From positions 905,655 to 969,654 of the forward strand of contig NZ_LSBB01000020.1 of NCBI RefSeq assembly GCF_001584335.1: DNA of 64,000 nucleotides, in the 5' to 3' direction. The translations under genes and the position numbers were made by a program. Below, in pieces: positions 39,797 to 48,811 of the stretch. How positions within the stretch are numbered: position 1 is the first letter of the stretch; every line of letters begins with the position of its first letter. The DNA is from Bacillus atrophaeus. Lineage in GTDB: Bacteria > Bacillota > Bacilli > Bacillales > Bacillaceae. The notes beneath the pieces are model-generated. The model did not search any database, was not told the origin of the DNA, and saw only the letters and a list, made by a program, of their open reading frames with translations.

Positions 39797-40075
39797 TTAC
39801 TCTATCCATCCTTTCAGCAAATTTTTAAGTGGTTCGTTGTTGAACATAAGTACTCGATATTTTCCCTTTCGTTTTGATTTTACGAGCCCTGCATCTTCCA
39901 ATGCAGAAAGATGTTTAGCTATCGCCTGTCGCGAAATGGAAAGGTCGTGTTTCATAATGAGACGTGCCGTAAGTTCATACAACGTCAGCTCGTTGCGTTC
40001 GGATAGTTCGTCTAATATAAGCCTCCGAGTCGAATCGCCAAGGGCTTTGAATATAGCGTCTTTGTTCCAATTCAT
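39797..40075 (-). CDS. ArsR-family helix-turn-helix regulator
   Basis: This 92-residue protein begins IFKALGDSTRRLILDEL and has its recognition helix in SISRQAIAKHLSALEDAGLV, typical of the SmtB/ArsR group. No Cys pair is present, so it does not sense metal in the usual way. It lies 110 bases upstream of the glyoxalase gene on the same strand. Confidence 0.87.
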   Translation of the reverse strand: MNWNKDAIFKALGDSTRRLILDELSERNELTLYELTARLIMKHDLSISRQAIAKHLSALEDAGLVKSKRKGKYRVLMFNNEPLKNLLKGWIE

Positions 40076-40376
40076 ATAAAGATTATAAGCAACTTTATGG
40101 TTGCGTGAAATAGGAACCGTAATATGCTATCTAAATAAATATCCTTTTGCATTTCAATAGAGATACACTTGGAACCAAGAATATGCCATCGATGGCATAT
40201 TCTTTAGAAAAAACAAGGTTAGCTATACCCAACAGATACGAATAGAGGTTTGTTCTCGCGTTTCGCTTTGTCAAATGCTTCTTTTCCCTAATGGAACCAG
40301 TTCACGGGATTGTGAACATACTGAAGTAATACTGGGACTTCTCAGCGATTAATCTATTGGGTTATTGTTAGTCGGC
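40076..40376. other. Non-coding stretch with a perfect palindrome
   Basis: The main visible feature is a 24-bp perfect palindrome at 40179-40202. The right end probably holds the 3' end of the type I toxin mRNA and the promoter of its antisense RNA. No gene is seen. Confidence 0.5.
40179..40202. terminator. 24-bp perfect palindrome, possible terminator
   Basis: GAATATGCCATC is followed directly by its reverse complement, with no loop. TCTTTAGAAAAAAC follows. It may be a terminator or a protein-binding dyad. Confidence 0.45.
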
Positions 40377-40640
40377 ATGGGGTCACCTTCCTTGGGGCTT
40401 GCTCAATGTTCAATCTACGTAGACCTAACCCTTTAAGGTTCTCAGGCTCAAGGGAGGTCTATTTTTTATTTATATACGTCAACAGGGCAAGTATAAACGA
40501 CCCAAATGCAAGTATGAGTATCAATGCTTGAAATGTTGACATTAGCATCCCCTCTTTTCGTAGGGGATGAGCAAGACTCCCTTGAGTGAGCAATCTTAAT
40601 GTGCAGGAGATATTATATTATACAAAAATGCCCTTGTCGT
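40377..40640. ncRNA. Type I toxin-antitoxin locus: toxin mRNA (minus) and expected antisense RNA (plus)
   Basis: The 3' untranslated part on the minus strand contains AGACCTCCC and GGTTAGGTCT arms and then AGGTGACCCCATGCCGA, as in the BsrE/BsrG group. The antitoxin RNA would run on the plus strand across the same region; I infer it from family structure and cannot place its promoter exactly. Confidence 0.55.
40459..40542 (-). CDS. BsrE-like type I toxin peptide
   Basis: This 27-residue hydrophobic peptide begins MSTFQALILILAFGS and ends LLTYINKK. It closely resembles BsrE, a membrane toxin of the TxpA/BsrG group as I remember it. A strong GAGGGG ribosome-binding site lies six bases upstream, but CATCCCC just upstream can pair with GGGGATG and hide it, a known feature of these mRNAs. 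TATAATATAATA further upstream is a likely -10. Toxicity is normally checked by an antisense RNA starting inside or beyond the 3' end on the opposite strand. It is too short for standard gene callers. Confidence 0.8.
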   Translation of the reverse strand: MSTFQALILILAFGSFILALLTYINKK

Positions 40641-40841
40641 TATAATTTTCAAAATAATGTTGGTTTGGAATAAAGGTTGATCAAAATGGATTCTTACTCA
40701 ACAAATCAGCGTTCAGTTTTATAAAAAAAGTTTGATCATTTTCTGCTTCTTGCCTGAAGTTTCAAGATTATTGCCGATTCAATAAAAAAACACCTTCTTT
40801 TATATTTTATATATGGAACCAGTGTTTCTTCGTTTTAATTA

Positions 40842-41192
40842 TTATTTCCGCAAAATCTTCTCCATCGCTTTTCCCTTTGCTAACTCATCGATTAGCTTAT
40901 CCAAATAGCGAATTTCCCGCATAGTTGGTTCTTCGATGTCTTCCACTCGGACACCGCAGACCACACCTTTGATCAAAGCTCGTGAAGGATTCAGTTGGGG
41001 GGCTTCCGCAAAGAAGGTCTCAAAGTCTGTCTGTTTTTCCAGTTGCGCTTCTAACTCTTCCTGGCTATATCCTGTCAACCAACGGATGATTTCATCGACT
41101 TCTGTTTTCGTACGTCCTTTTTTCTCCACCTTTGTAACATAAAGGGGATAGACCCTTGCGACACTCATTGTATAGATCTGATGTTTGGTCAT
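40842..41192 (-). CDS. DUF2200 protein
   Basis: This 116-residue soluble protein contains [50 protein letters not shown] and [20 protein letters not shown], the features of DUF2200. Function unknown; it is sometimes found next to DNA-binding or YdhG-type proteins. GAGGATGC supports the ATG start. Confidence 0.85.
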   Translation of the reverse strand: MTKHQIYTMSVARVYPLYVTKVEKKGRTKTEVDEIIRWLTGYSQEELEAQLEKQTDFETFFAEAPQLNPSRALIKGVVCGVRVEDIEEPTMREIRYLDKLIDELAKGKAMEKILRK

Positions 41193-41616
41193 AATGCATC
41201 CTCGCTTGTATGGTTTTCTTTAATATTCACGAAAAATATTGAGTACAAACGAAGTAGCCGTTTGTAAGTGTCAAGATTCCCTCGACATGCTATAGAATAG
41301 CCAACATTTCCGCAGGTACCCTAGTTCTAAAAGGCCCCTTTAGTCAATCATATCCAAAGGGGGGAAGTAGTCCAACTTTAAACGGTATAACTTTATTTTA
41401 AATCTACAATTAAATTGCCAAAATGAAAAGAACTTGTTTAAATGCAGGGTCTTTTTTATTTCAAATATCAAACAGTTCGTTTAGTTACCTATATTTAACA
41501 TGTAAACTTGTTCCAACGGTCGTACATCTTTTCTTTATTTAAATATCAATTAAAAAGGATATTCACTTGCTGGAGAATCGTAATCTTCTTCATCACCCCT
41601 AAACATTGAGATGTGA
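41193..41616. other. Non-coding stretch
   Basis: No open frame with a ribosome-binding site, no strong hairpin. It is AT-rich and probably eroded mobile DNA. Confidence 0.5.
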
Positions 41617-41875
41617 TCAATCCATAAAGTAGTCATCATGAATATCTTCTGGATTCAGATCAGAAAGATAATTCAGAGTAACACCGTATATCTCTTCAAT
41701 TAATTTAGATTCGATTATATCTTTAACAAGACCATGATTTAGTTCTTCTTTGAAAAATTCTTTAATTGCAACTTCCTTATGAGCTAAAAAATCATGTGCA
41801 GTTTTATAAGCGGTTATATTAACATTTTTACTTATATCGGGATGAATAGTATATGGAGGTTCTGGAAGACTGGAT
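41617..41875 (-). pseudogene. 5'-truncated gene fragment
   Basis: A frame without a start reads PEPPYTIHPDISKNVNITAY, HDFLAHKEVAIKEFFKEELN and IYGVTLNYLSDLNPEDIHDD before the stop. The size and acidic end resemble tails of immunity or DUF proteins near LXG genes, but I do not recognise the family. Confidence 0.45.
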
Positions 41876-41880
41876 TAGTA

Positions 41881-41916
41881 AAAAAAATGAGAGCAGACTT
41901 TAATGTCTGCTCAGCT
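41881..41916 (-). terminator. Terminator of the YxeA-like gene
   Basis: GAGCAGAC and GTCTGCTC flank TTTAAT. On the minus strand the stem is followed by ATTTTTTTTAC. Confidence 0.85.
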
Positions 41917-41921
41917 CGTTG

Positions 41922-42263
41922 TTATATCTCTAGGTTAAATCGGTCTTTGATCTTTTCCGGCAGTTTATCGGATTTAATAGCTTCAGGTTCTCCGGTATAT
42001 CCGTCATAGCTCCTCGGCACACGTACAATGTCTCCTTCTTGATAAGGTTTTTCAACAAAGAAAGAGACCATCTTTTTCTTTCCTTTCTCATTATAACCTT
42101 CTAAATTGTAAACGTAATTGTTTTTATTTTCGTTTTTTTCCGCCTTTCCGTGAATTTGAACGTAATAATCGCTTTCCAGTACGGCGCCGCGATCAGCGCA
42201 ACCTCCTAATACGAAAGCCGATAGGCAGCCTAATATTATAATGAAAACGCTCATGTTTTTCAT
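41922..42263 (-). CDS. YxeA-like (DUF1093) lipoprotein
   Basis: This 113-residue protein has a lipoprotein signal (VFIIILGCLSAFVLGGCADR) with Cys at about residue 22. The mature part (DYYVQIHGKAEKNENKNNYV, YNLEGYNEKGKKKMVSFF, GDIVRVPRSYDGYTG) fits the YxeA/DUF1093 beta-barrel family of small exported proteins. Function unknown. AGGAGTGATGAAA precedes the ATG. Confidence 0.78.
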   Translation of the reverse strand: MKNMSVFIIILGCLSAFVLGGCADRGAVLESDYYVQIHGKAEKNENKNNYVYNLEGYNEKGKKKMVSFFVEKPYQEGDIVRVPRSYDGYTGEPEAIKSDKLPEKIKDRFNLEI

Positions 42264-42467
42264 TTTTCATCACTCCTTACTCCTTTTATAGTTCTTATTT
42301 TAATGAATACTGCATATCGAATAAATGCGGCTATCTTACACTTGACTTACTTTTTTGTAAGAATTCCCGATAAAAAAATCGTTTTTCAAGTGTGCTTTTT
42401 CACAATGTGTTAATCGCTGGATTCGCTTCTCGTATTTAGGGTTTTTTAAAGAGAGGTAAAATTTCAT

Positions 42468-42602
42468 ATGATTTGGTTGCGAAAAAACCAAATGATTAGT
42501 ACATGGCGATGTTTAATTGAAAAGGCCTTTTCATATCTAAATGAAAGAAGAATGTTTGGAGAAATTGAAAATTTTGCAATAAAGGTAGCGGATTTTTGTT
42601 GA
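42468..42602 (+). CDS. Possible 44-residue peptide upstream of the SOS boxes
   Basis: AAAGAGAGG lies about 11 bases upstream of the ATG. The product begins MIWLRKNQMISTWRCL. It may be a remnant; it ends just before the LexA boxes. Confidence 0.25.
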   Translation: MIWLRKNQMISTWRCLIEKAFSYLNERRMFGEIENFAIKVADFC

Positions 42603-42631
42603 CCTTCACACCTTATTACCAACATTCACAT

Positions 42632-42675
42632 CGAACATTCGTTCTTGTTTGCGTTGAATAAAGAACGTTTGTTCT
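42632..42675 (+). promoter_or_regulatory. Two LexA (DinR) SOS boxes
   Basis: CGAACATTCGTTCT (42632-42645) matches CGAACNNNNGTTCG with one change, and AGAACGTTTGTTCT (42662-42675) keeps GAAC-N4-GTTC. They lie 30 bp apart, upstream of the yolD-like gene, so the operon was or is DNA-damage inducible. Confidence 0.88.
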
Positions 42676-42708
42676 GTTGATATTAGATCAATAAAGGAGT
42701 GATTCAAA

Positions 42709-43030
42709 TTGCTTAGAGATCGAGGGACAATCAAATGGACATTGATGATGCTCTCAGAACACTTACTACAGCTTAAACAAGATTTACTTGATGTATCAAA
42801 AATTGAAAAGCCATCATTAGATTATCAACAAATTGAGGAGATGGGTATTTTCGTCTCTGAAGCAATGTCACTGAACAAAGAGCTAAAATTTAAACTGTAT
42901 GAAGGTGAAATATGTTAAGGGATTAATCGGAAGAGTCAGAACCTTAACTACGAACAAAAAAACTGCGTGTGAAAGACCAGAACGACCTTAAAATTTACAT
43001 CACCATGAATCACACCATAGGAGTTGCGTA
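42709..43030 (+). pseudogene. YolD-like gene, frameshifted
   Basis: MLRDRGTIKWTLMMLSEHLL and the following 40 residues match the YolD family, which is encoded next to Y-family polymerases. The frame ends at 42918. The adjacent frame continues with VKYVKGLIGRVRTLTTNKK, the usual barrel start of the family, so a shift near 42905 has split the gene. AAAGGAGTGATT precedes the start. Confidence 0.8.
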
Positions 43031-43032
43031 CA

Positions 43033-44231
43033 ATGATTGGTTACTCACAATTTCCACGTAAAAATATACTTTGTGTTGATATGAAATCCTTTTATGCTTT
43101 GGTTTCAGCAGTTACTATGGGATTGAATCCAATGACTTGTTATCTGGCTGTGGTCGGAAACACGGATAGAAGGGAAGTGTAGTTTTAGCTGCATCTCCTG
43201 AGCTTAAAAAAGATTTTGGAATAAAAACTGGATCTAGATTATTCGAGATCCCAGATGATCCAAGAATACATGTAGTAAATCCACAAATGAAACTTTTCAT
43301 CAGAGTTTCATCTGAAATTACTAAGCTGTTTTACAGGTTTGTTCCTGAGAAGTGCGTATATACCTAAAGTGTAGATGAATCTTTTTTAGACGCAGGAAAA
43401 CAAAATCCAGAGAAAATGGCGAAAGCAATTCAAGGTAGTATGATGAGAGAATTTGGCTTATTTTGCAAAGTGGGCATTGGAGACAATATCTTGCTAAGTA
43501 AGTTAGCTCTTGATCTAGAGAGTAAAATAAGCTGTGGAAGGTTCATCCGGTATCTGAAATGTGGGGGATAGGAGGGAGGATGGAGAGGAATCTAAATCGA
43601 TGGGAATATCTACTGTTGGCCAATTGGCTAAATTCCCTTTAGAGCTACTTGAAAAGAAATTCGGAATTATGGGCAATCAGCTTTTTTATCATGCTCATGG
43701 AATTGACCTCTCTGAAATTGGAGCGCCTTTGATGCAAGGACAGATAAGCTACGGGAAAAGCCAGATATTACTTAGAGATTATACAAAACAAGAGGATATA
43801 AAGGCGGTTCTTTTGGAGATATGTGAAGAGGTTGCACGAAGAGCGCGGACTCATAATAAAGTAGGGCGTACCATCAGTTTAGGAATCGGATACAGCAAAG
43901 ACGAGTTTGGCGGGGGCTTTCACAGAGCAAAAACAATTGATTTACCTACAAATATCACTATGGATATTTATCGATATTGCTTGATGCTGTTGAAGTTCTA
44001 TACAGGCAAAACAGTGAGAAGCATTTCAGTTACTTTATCCATATTGAGGAGGATGTTAATCAGCAGTTAAGTCTGTTTGAAAAAGACAATGAAAAAAAGA
44101 GAAAGCTTGGATTTGTAATGGACGGGGTAAGAAATAAGTACGGTTCAAAGTCGATATTAAGGGCTGTTTCTTATATGCCTGCAGGGACGGCATTATATAG
44201 AGCTGCCCTTACTGGTGGGCATAAGTCATAA
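43033..44231 (+). pseudogene. uvrX: UvrX-like Y-family DNA polymerase, decayed
   Basis: NILCVDMKSFYALVSAVTMG starts the polymerase with its first catalytic Asp. SVDESFLDAG (third motif) and KVGIGDNILLSKLALDLES follow, then a good stretch GISTVGQLAKFPLELLEKKF through RARTHNKVGRTISLGIGYS. The gene is broken by frame changes near 43130, 43540 and 44020 and by a TAG near 43365. It is the damage-tolerance polymerase of the SPbeta uvrX / yqjW group and would be translated with YolD under LexA control. Confidence 0.88.
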
Positions 44232-44268
44232 CAAAAAGCGATTATATTTATAGTCGCTTTTTGTTATC
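44228..44268 (+). terminator. Terminator after uvrX
   Basis: AACAAAAAGCGATTAT and ATAGTCGCTTTTTGTT pair around a short loop. Confidence 0.8.
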
Positions 44269-44377
44269 ATTTAGTTAAGAAACTAATTCATATAAATTTA
44301 AAAAGTATAGAATTGTTTCTTCAATTTGCTCTTCAGTTTCACTATAGTGAATGCCAACAACTTCTCATTACAATCAT

Positions 44378-44412
44378 AAGAGCCTGGCTATATCGGGGCA
44401 GCAGGCTCTTAT
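44378..44412 (-). terminator. Terminator of bglS
   Basis: AAGAGCCTG and CAGGCTCTT arms lie just downstream of the bglS stop codon. The T run on the minus strand is short. Confidence 0.75.
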
Positions 44413-44423
44413 CACATTTGACA

Positions 44424-45155
44424 TTATTTTTTTGTATAGCGCACCCAGTCGTAATGAGCGTATAGCGGTGTTACACCATTGTAGGAACCGAGCCATTCAT
44501 CTACACCCGTACCATTCCACAAGTTCATCATGATCTTACCTGGTGTTGTCGGAATTTGGCTTGTCGCAGTATGTTTTAATTGCCCATCGACATACCATTT
44601 AATAGAGTTTGGCTGCCAGTCGAACGCATACGTATGATTGGCATTGGCTGCATCAAATCCGAGATCCACAATCTTCTCATGGTTTCCTACACCATTTGTA
44701 TAATAGTTAAATTGAACCTTTGTTGTGTCTTTTCCTAAAAATTCGATATCAATCTCATCCCAAGGAGTTCCATCCGTGGGACCTGTGTAGGTGAAGAACG
44801 ATGAGACGATCCCTGCGTTTTTAGCTGGTTTCATTCTGACTTCATAAAGTCCATAGCCATATGTTTGAACAGAGCGGTTTTCCCCGCAGTCAAACTTGTT
44901 ATAAGATGGACTTGTTAGCGCCAAACGCATTTCACCTAATGACGTCACTGATACGTTATTTGCACGCCAAGTGCAGTTGAACATATTTCCATTCGAATAA
45001 CCATTTGCTTTTTGCCATAATCCGGAGTTATAGCTGTTAAAAGGGTCAAAAAACGATCCACCTGTTTGAGCCGAGGCAGTAGAAGTGACTGCAGACAAAC
45101 TCATAAACAATCCAGTGACAAGAAGCAACAACACTCGTTTCATACGATAAGACAT
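44424..45155 (-). CDS. bglS: BglS, secreted beta-1,3-1,4-glucanase (lichenase)
   Basis: This 243-residue GH16 enzyme has a signal peptide (MKRVLLLLVTGLFMSL, cleavage near ASA-QTGG) and the catalytic motif DEIDIEFLG with the two Glu. It cuts mixed-linked cereal beta-glucan outside the cell. Sequence is almost that of the B. subtilis enzyme. GGGGGATGACAAC precedes the ATG. In the reference genome bglS sits behind licT far from glnA; here no licT or RAT antiterminator is seen, but a cre-like site lies upstream. It stands between two copies of the uvrX end. Confidence 0.95.
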   Translation of the reverse strand: MSYRMKRVLLLLVTGLFMSLSAVTSTASAQTGGSFFDPFNSYNSGLWQKANGYSNGNMFNCTWRANNVSVTSLGEMRLALTSPSYNKFDCGENRSVQTYGYGLYEVRMKPAKNAGIVSSFFTYTGPTDGTPWDEIDIEFLGKDTTKVQFNYYTNGVGNHEKIVDLGFDAANANHTYAFDWQPNSIKWYVDGQLKHTATSQIPTTPGKIMMNLWNGTGVDEWLGSYNGVTPLYAHYDWVRYTKK

Positions 45156-45174
45156 GTTGTCATCCCCCTTTATT

Positions 45175-45188
45175 TGAAAGCGTTTTCT
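45175..45188 (-). promoter_or_regulatory. cre-like CcpA site upstream of bglS
   Basis: TGAAAGCGTTTTCT matches the palindromic cre consensus (TGWAANCGNTNWCA) except the last base. Located about 20 bp before the start codon, it would allow carbon catabolite repression. Confidence 0.65.
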
Positions 45189-45270
45189 TTATTGATCATA
45201 CATGATTCTTTTAAAAGGGAAAATCGGTCAAAATAATGATAATAACGAATCTTCTTACTAGAATCCTGTA

Positions 45271-45472
45271 AGTACGAAGTATCTCAGTTACTCTGTCTAA
45301 TATTGAAGATGACTTTAATCAGTAAATAAGCCTATTTGAAAGAAGAAAGCTCGGGTTTGTGATGGATGGGATTAGAACCAAATACGAATCGAAAGCGATT
45401 CTTAGAGCAATTTATACACCGGCTGGAACAGCACTTCATCGAGCTGGACTTACTGGTGGACATAAATCATAA
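45271..45472 (+). pseudogene. Second copy of the uvrX 3' end
   Basis: Starting at VRSISVTLSNIEDDFNQ, then a stop and ISLFERRKLGFVMDGIRTKY ... LHRAGLTGGHKS, this repeats the last 65 or so codons of uvrX. It lacks everything upstream. Confidence 0.85.
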
Positions 45473-45499
45473 AATAAAAAGCCCACTCATAATGAGGAA

Positions 45500-46347
45500 G
45501 GGCTAAATTAATTAATCTTTCATTAACCTCCGACTGGTAAAAATTAATTACTTTCACTTTTTCGTCAATTTTAAATAGTTCCTTAATCATCATGAATAAG
45601 GAATTTATATAATAAACCGAATTTAGCCAAGATTCATTCCCTATAGCTTTTTCAAGAGATTTAATACATTTATCAGGTTTGCCCCAATCAGAATAAACGA
45701 TACTAAGGTTGTGAAATATCTTTTATTTCCTTTGCAATGTTAATTGCTTCTAAATAATATTCTTCTGACTCCTCAAAACGCTTCATATCAGCATAGTTTG
45801 CAGCTTCAATCATTGTTGAGGTAGCCAGTTTTCATTTATAATCAGGGTGTCGTTTATATATTGTAATGGCATTATTTATATAGTGTTGTGATACAACGCT
45901 TTGTTTAACAAGAGTGTATAAGTAGGAGTCTTTGGAGTGAAATTCAGCTGCTTCGATTTCATCTGGAATTTCTGCAAGTTTTTTCTCAGCTAATCCATAT
46001 AAATTAATGGCTCGGTTATAATTTTTGTTGTATGCCTCGAACATTGCTTCGAATAAATAAAAGTTATATTCCAATTTACCGTTCGTTTTTTTAATGAAAT
46101 TCTGATTGTCTTCCGTGAAGTAGGTGTGTTTTTGTAATGGTTCTCCTCGTGAGGAATACAGCAACATTTTGTGTCTTTCTTCTAATAAACTGTGGTATGC
46201 AAGAACTTCTTAATCTTCTTCCATTTCATCAAACATCTTTTTTATCTCTGAGTAATATTTTATTGACTCATTTACCTTTTGTTTCTTTATAGCAATGCAC
46301 CAATCATTCAGCGTGGTAGCAACAACTTCTGAAGCAATCTTGCTCAT
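45500..46347 (-). pseudogene. Rap-family response-regulator aspartate phosphatase, decayed
   Basis: MSKIASEVVATTLNDWCIAI and SIKYYSEIKKMFDEMEED start a Rap three-helix domain; codon 46 is TAA (46210-46212). The same frame goes on with EVLAYHSLLEERHKMLLYSS and several TPR units (ANYADMKRFEESEEYYLEAI), then shifts near 45725 into VYSDWGKPDKCIKSLEKAIG. Rap proteins dephosphorylate Spo0F or block ComA until their Phr peptide binds. No phr gene follows. Confidence 0.8.
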
Positions 46348-46439
46348 TCAAACCCCTCTTTCAAAAACAATAATAACATAATCACTGAAAAAATTGTAAA
46401 AGAATGTATAGGTAGCGATTGCAAAAGAAGGAGCTACCT

Positions 46440-46797
46440 GAAGAGTCCAAAATAATGAAATAAAGATTGTCCATTAGCTCTTTATAATTTGGGTGAAAGT
46501 TATCACTACATGGGACAAGAAGAAAAGGCTGAAACGTATTTGAAACAAGCAATTGAGATAGATAAAGAAATGAAATGAAGAACTCTGCCCTATTCATATT
46601 ATTCACTTTCCATAGTATTATTTAAACAAAAGAAAACAGCCGAGGCAGGCCAAACGTTAAAAGAAGGTTTAAAAACAGCAGTAAAATACGATGACAATTT
46701 GTTTAGCTTATTAACCGAGTTTTTATACGTTTTATATGCTGAACCGATTAATCAAGACAGCCTTGTGGAAATTTTAAGTAAGCTTGAGAATAAATAA
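46440..46797 (+). pseudogene. C-terminal fragment of a second Rap/TPR protein
   Basis: ALYNLGESYHYMGQEEKAET, then a stop and SYYSLSIVLFKQKKTAEAGQ, form TPR repeats as in the C-terminal half of Rap. It lies on the strand opposite to the neighbouring rap remnant. Confidence 0.65.
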
Positions 46798-46800
46798 GGT

Positions 46801-46930
46801 GGTAATAGGTTGGGATAAATATTTTGAGATTCCAATGGACGCACTTCAAGATAACTCTATACAGATTAAAGCATTGAGCTCAGGCACTACTTTTCTTTAC
46901 AGCCAAAAAATTGATTTTGAAAGAGAGTGA
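46801..46930 (+). pseudogene. C-terminal fragment coupled to the next gene
   Basis: The frame [20 protein letters not shown] ... SQKIDFERE has no start. Its TGA overlaps the GTG of the next gene (GTGA), so the full gene was translationally coupled to it. Family unknown. Confidence 0.4.
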
Positions 46931-47292
46931 ACAAGGTGATTAGCACATCTAATTACAATGTGATTAAAGATCCAAAATTCTTAGCATTTTGCAGTTTAGC
47001 AACTGAAGGGTACGGTGGAAATAGTGCTCATCAATCATCGATTAGTTTTGATGAATTCTGTGAAAAACTAGAGAAAAATGAGGTAGTTAGACCTGAGAAT
47101 AAAAAAAGCACGCTTGATTTGAATAAGTCTTTAGATGACTGGAAATCAAGATTTACTGCAGGAGGCAATGTCTCAGCATTGGATTCTCAGGTATTAGATA
47201 TTATCAAAAAAGCTTACAACTTAGGCATGGTTAATAAAGATAATATGTTGTTGCGAAACGAAGCTGTTAATGCTTATAAAAATTCAATTTAA
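46927..47292 (+). CDS. Unknown 121-residue protein
   Basis: This soluble, mainly helical protein ([60 protein letters not shown]) starts at a GTG overlapping the stop of the upstream fragment, with GAAAGAGAG before it. I do not recognise it; small helical proteins of this kind in prophage regions may be immunity or regulatory proteins. A strong terminator follows. Confidence 0.55.
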   Translation: MNKVISTSNYNVIKDPKFLAFCSLATEGYGGNSAHQSSISFDEFCEKLEKNEVVRPENKKSTLDLNKSLDDWKSRFTAGGNVSALDSQVLDIIKKAYNLGMVNKDNMLLRNEAVNAYKNSI

Positions 47293-47298
47293 AGTATT

Positions 47299-47334
47299 AA
47301 AACCCCTTTTCCAGAAACGGAAAGGGGTTTTATT
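47299..47334. terminator. Bidirectional terminator
   Basis: AAAACCCCTTTTCC and GGAAAGGGGTTTT pair around AGAAAC, with T or A runs on both sides. It separates convergent genes. Confidence 0.9.
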
Positions 47335-47356
47335 TGAGCTGACCTATGATCAGTGG

Positions 47357-48376
47357 TTAATCTAAAACCACAAAGTCTTGCACTTTTGTTGTCTCTTCAG
47401 GTAAATTAAATTCATTAAGTTTCTTTTTAGTACGAATATCAAAAATCCCCATGTAGCCCCCAATACCTTTTTTGTTTTCCTCTTGCGAAACAATATAAAG
47501 TTTTTGATCTTTAAATTTCGCATTCATATACGGGAATTTTAACTCGAATTTTTCAAAAGAAAAATCTTTATTAATCTCCAGTAAACCTGCGTTACCAGAT
47601 TTATTTATATATGTAACGTAAAATTTTTCACTTTTTTCGTCATAATGTACAGTGTCTGCTTGATCAAGATCATCAGGATATTTAAGGAATTTTGATTTCC
47701 ATGATCCTTTTTCAATTATAGTTAGTTCATGGTCTGAGCTGGCTACAATATAATTGTCAGAGTGATCAAATAAATCTGCATAGGAGGCTAATCCAATTGT
47801 TTTAATAATCTCTTCTGTTTTTCTATCAATGACGTAAATAGACATTCCTTGAATGACGTAAATATATTTATCATCGCTTTCTCCCATGGTTACTAGGGAG
47901 GGTAAAGTTAGGTTATATTTTTTATTGAACTTTTTATCCTTAACTTTCAACTCATTCCCATTAGTGTCGACATTATAGGCTTTTACAGACACATTCTCTC
48001 CTTGATACCAAAAAGCGAATGGATTGGATAATTTATGTTGCTTAATTGTGTTGTTATTTAATGTGTAATAATACGGTTCATGTTCAGCAAGTAAGACAAT
48101 ATCGTCTGAAGAATGGGATTTTTTCTGTATGTATGGTATATCAGGTACTTTAAAATATCGCTTGTTGAATTTTTCTCCGTGTGACGTGGATATTAGTACA
48201 CTTTTCTTGATGAAAGGGTTTGAATAGATAAAGAAGATTTTATCCTCGGTTGGGTCAATTTTAGATGCACTTACAGAGTGTTCACCTTTATTAATAAAGA
48301 AAATGTTGATTAACAATATTGCTACTATACCAATTAGAATTCCCGAAACCCCATATAAAATATAAGACTTTTTCAT
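47357..48376 (-). CDS. Membrane-anchored beta-propeller-like protein
   Basis: This 339-residue protein has one N-terminal membrane anchor (ILYGVSGILIGIVAILLINI) and a long extracellular domain rich in repeated beta strands (KYIYVIQGMSIYVIDRKTEE, IVASSDHELTIIEKG, QKLYIVSQEENKKG), like a YncE or WD-type propeller. No enzyme motif is seen. ATAGGAGCG precedes the ATG. The upstream fragment at 48434-48760 may be its former partner gene. Confidence 0.6.
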   Translation of the reverse strand: MKKSYILYGVSGILIGIVAILLINIFFINKGEHSVSASKIDPTEDKIFFIYSNPFIKKSVLISTSHGEKFNKRYFKVPDIPYIQKKSHSSDDIVLLAEHEPYYYTLNNNTIKQHKLSNPFAFWYQGENVSVKAYNVDTNGNELKVKDKKFNKKYNLTLPSLVTMGESDDKYIYVIQGMSIYVIDRKTEEIIKTIGLASYADLFDHSDNYIVASSDHELTIIEKGSWKSKFLKYPDDLDQADTVHYDEKSEKFYVTYINKSGNAGLLEINKDFSFEKFELKFPYMNAKFKDQKLYIVSQEENKKGIGGYMGIFDIRTKKKLNEFNLPEETTKVQDFVVLD

Positions 48377-48433
48377 ACAACGCTCCTATCTTTTAAAAAA
48401 GGCACTTGCAGAAAAAATCTGCAAGTAAAATTA

Positions 48434-48760
48434 TCAGTAGCTAACAGATTTTGATGAACGATCAATATCTGCAGGTGTGACTATTGCACCTCCGTTGTCT
48501 AAGTCAGTTCCTTTTGTATTTTTGTATGATTGCCACACAAGGAACAATAAGGTTGTAGCAACTGAATAAGGCTTCCCTGTTTTACTGCCAGCTAATTGGG
48601 GCAGGTTTTCCCTTGGAGATTTGATAAGAGTACAACAACATCATTGTTTAAGTTGATATTTCTGCTCTTATATTGCAATGCAATAACAGCATTATTTTTG
48701 TAATCGTACTGCCAAAATAAAATTAGATTCTGCTTTTTCTTATAACTTTTGGGATATGAA
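48434..48760 (-). pseudogene. Fragment of an unknown gene upstream of the propeller gene
   Basis: YDYKNNAVIALQYKSRNINL ... VVVLLSN in one frame is followed, after a shift, by NLPQLAGSKTGKPYSVATTL, LFLVWQSYKNTKGTDLDNGG and VTPADIDRSSKSVSY. No start or recognisable family. Confidence 0.4.
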
Positions 48761-48811
48761 GTAATCGCTTGCCTATAAGCTAAGCATTTTTCATTTTAAA
48801 AAAGAACAAAT

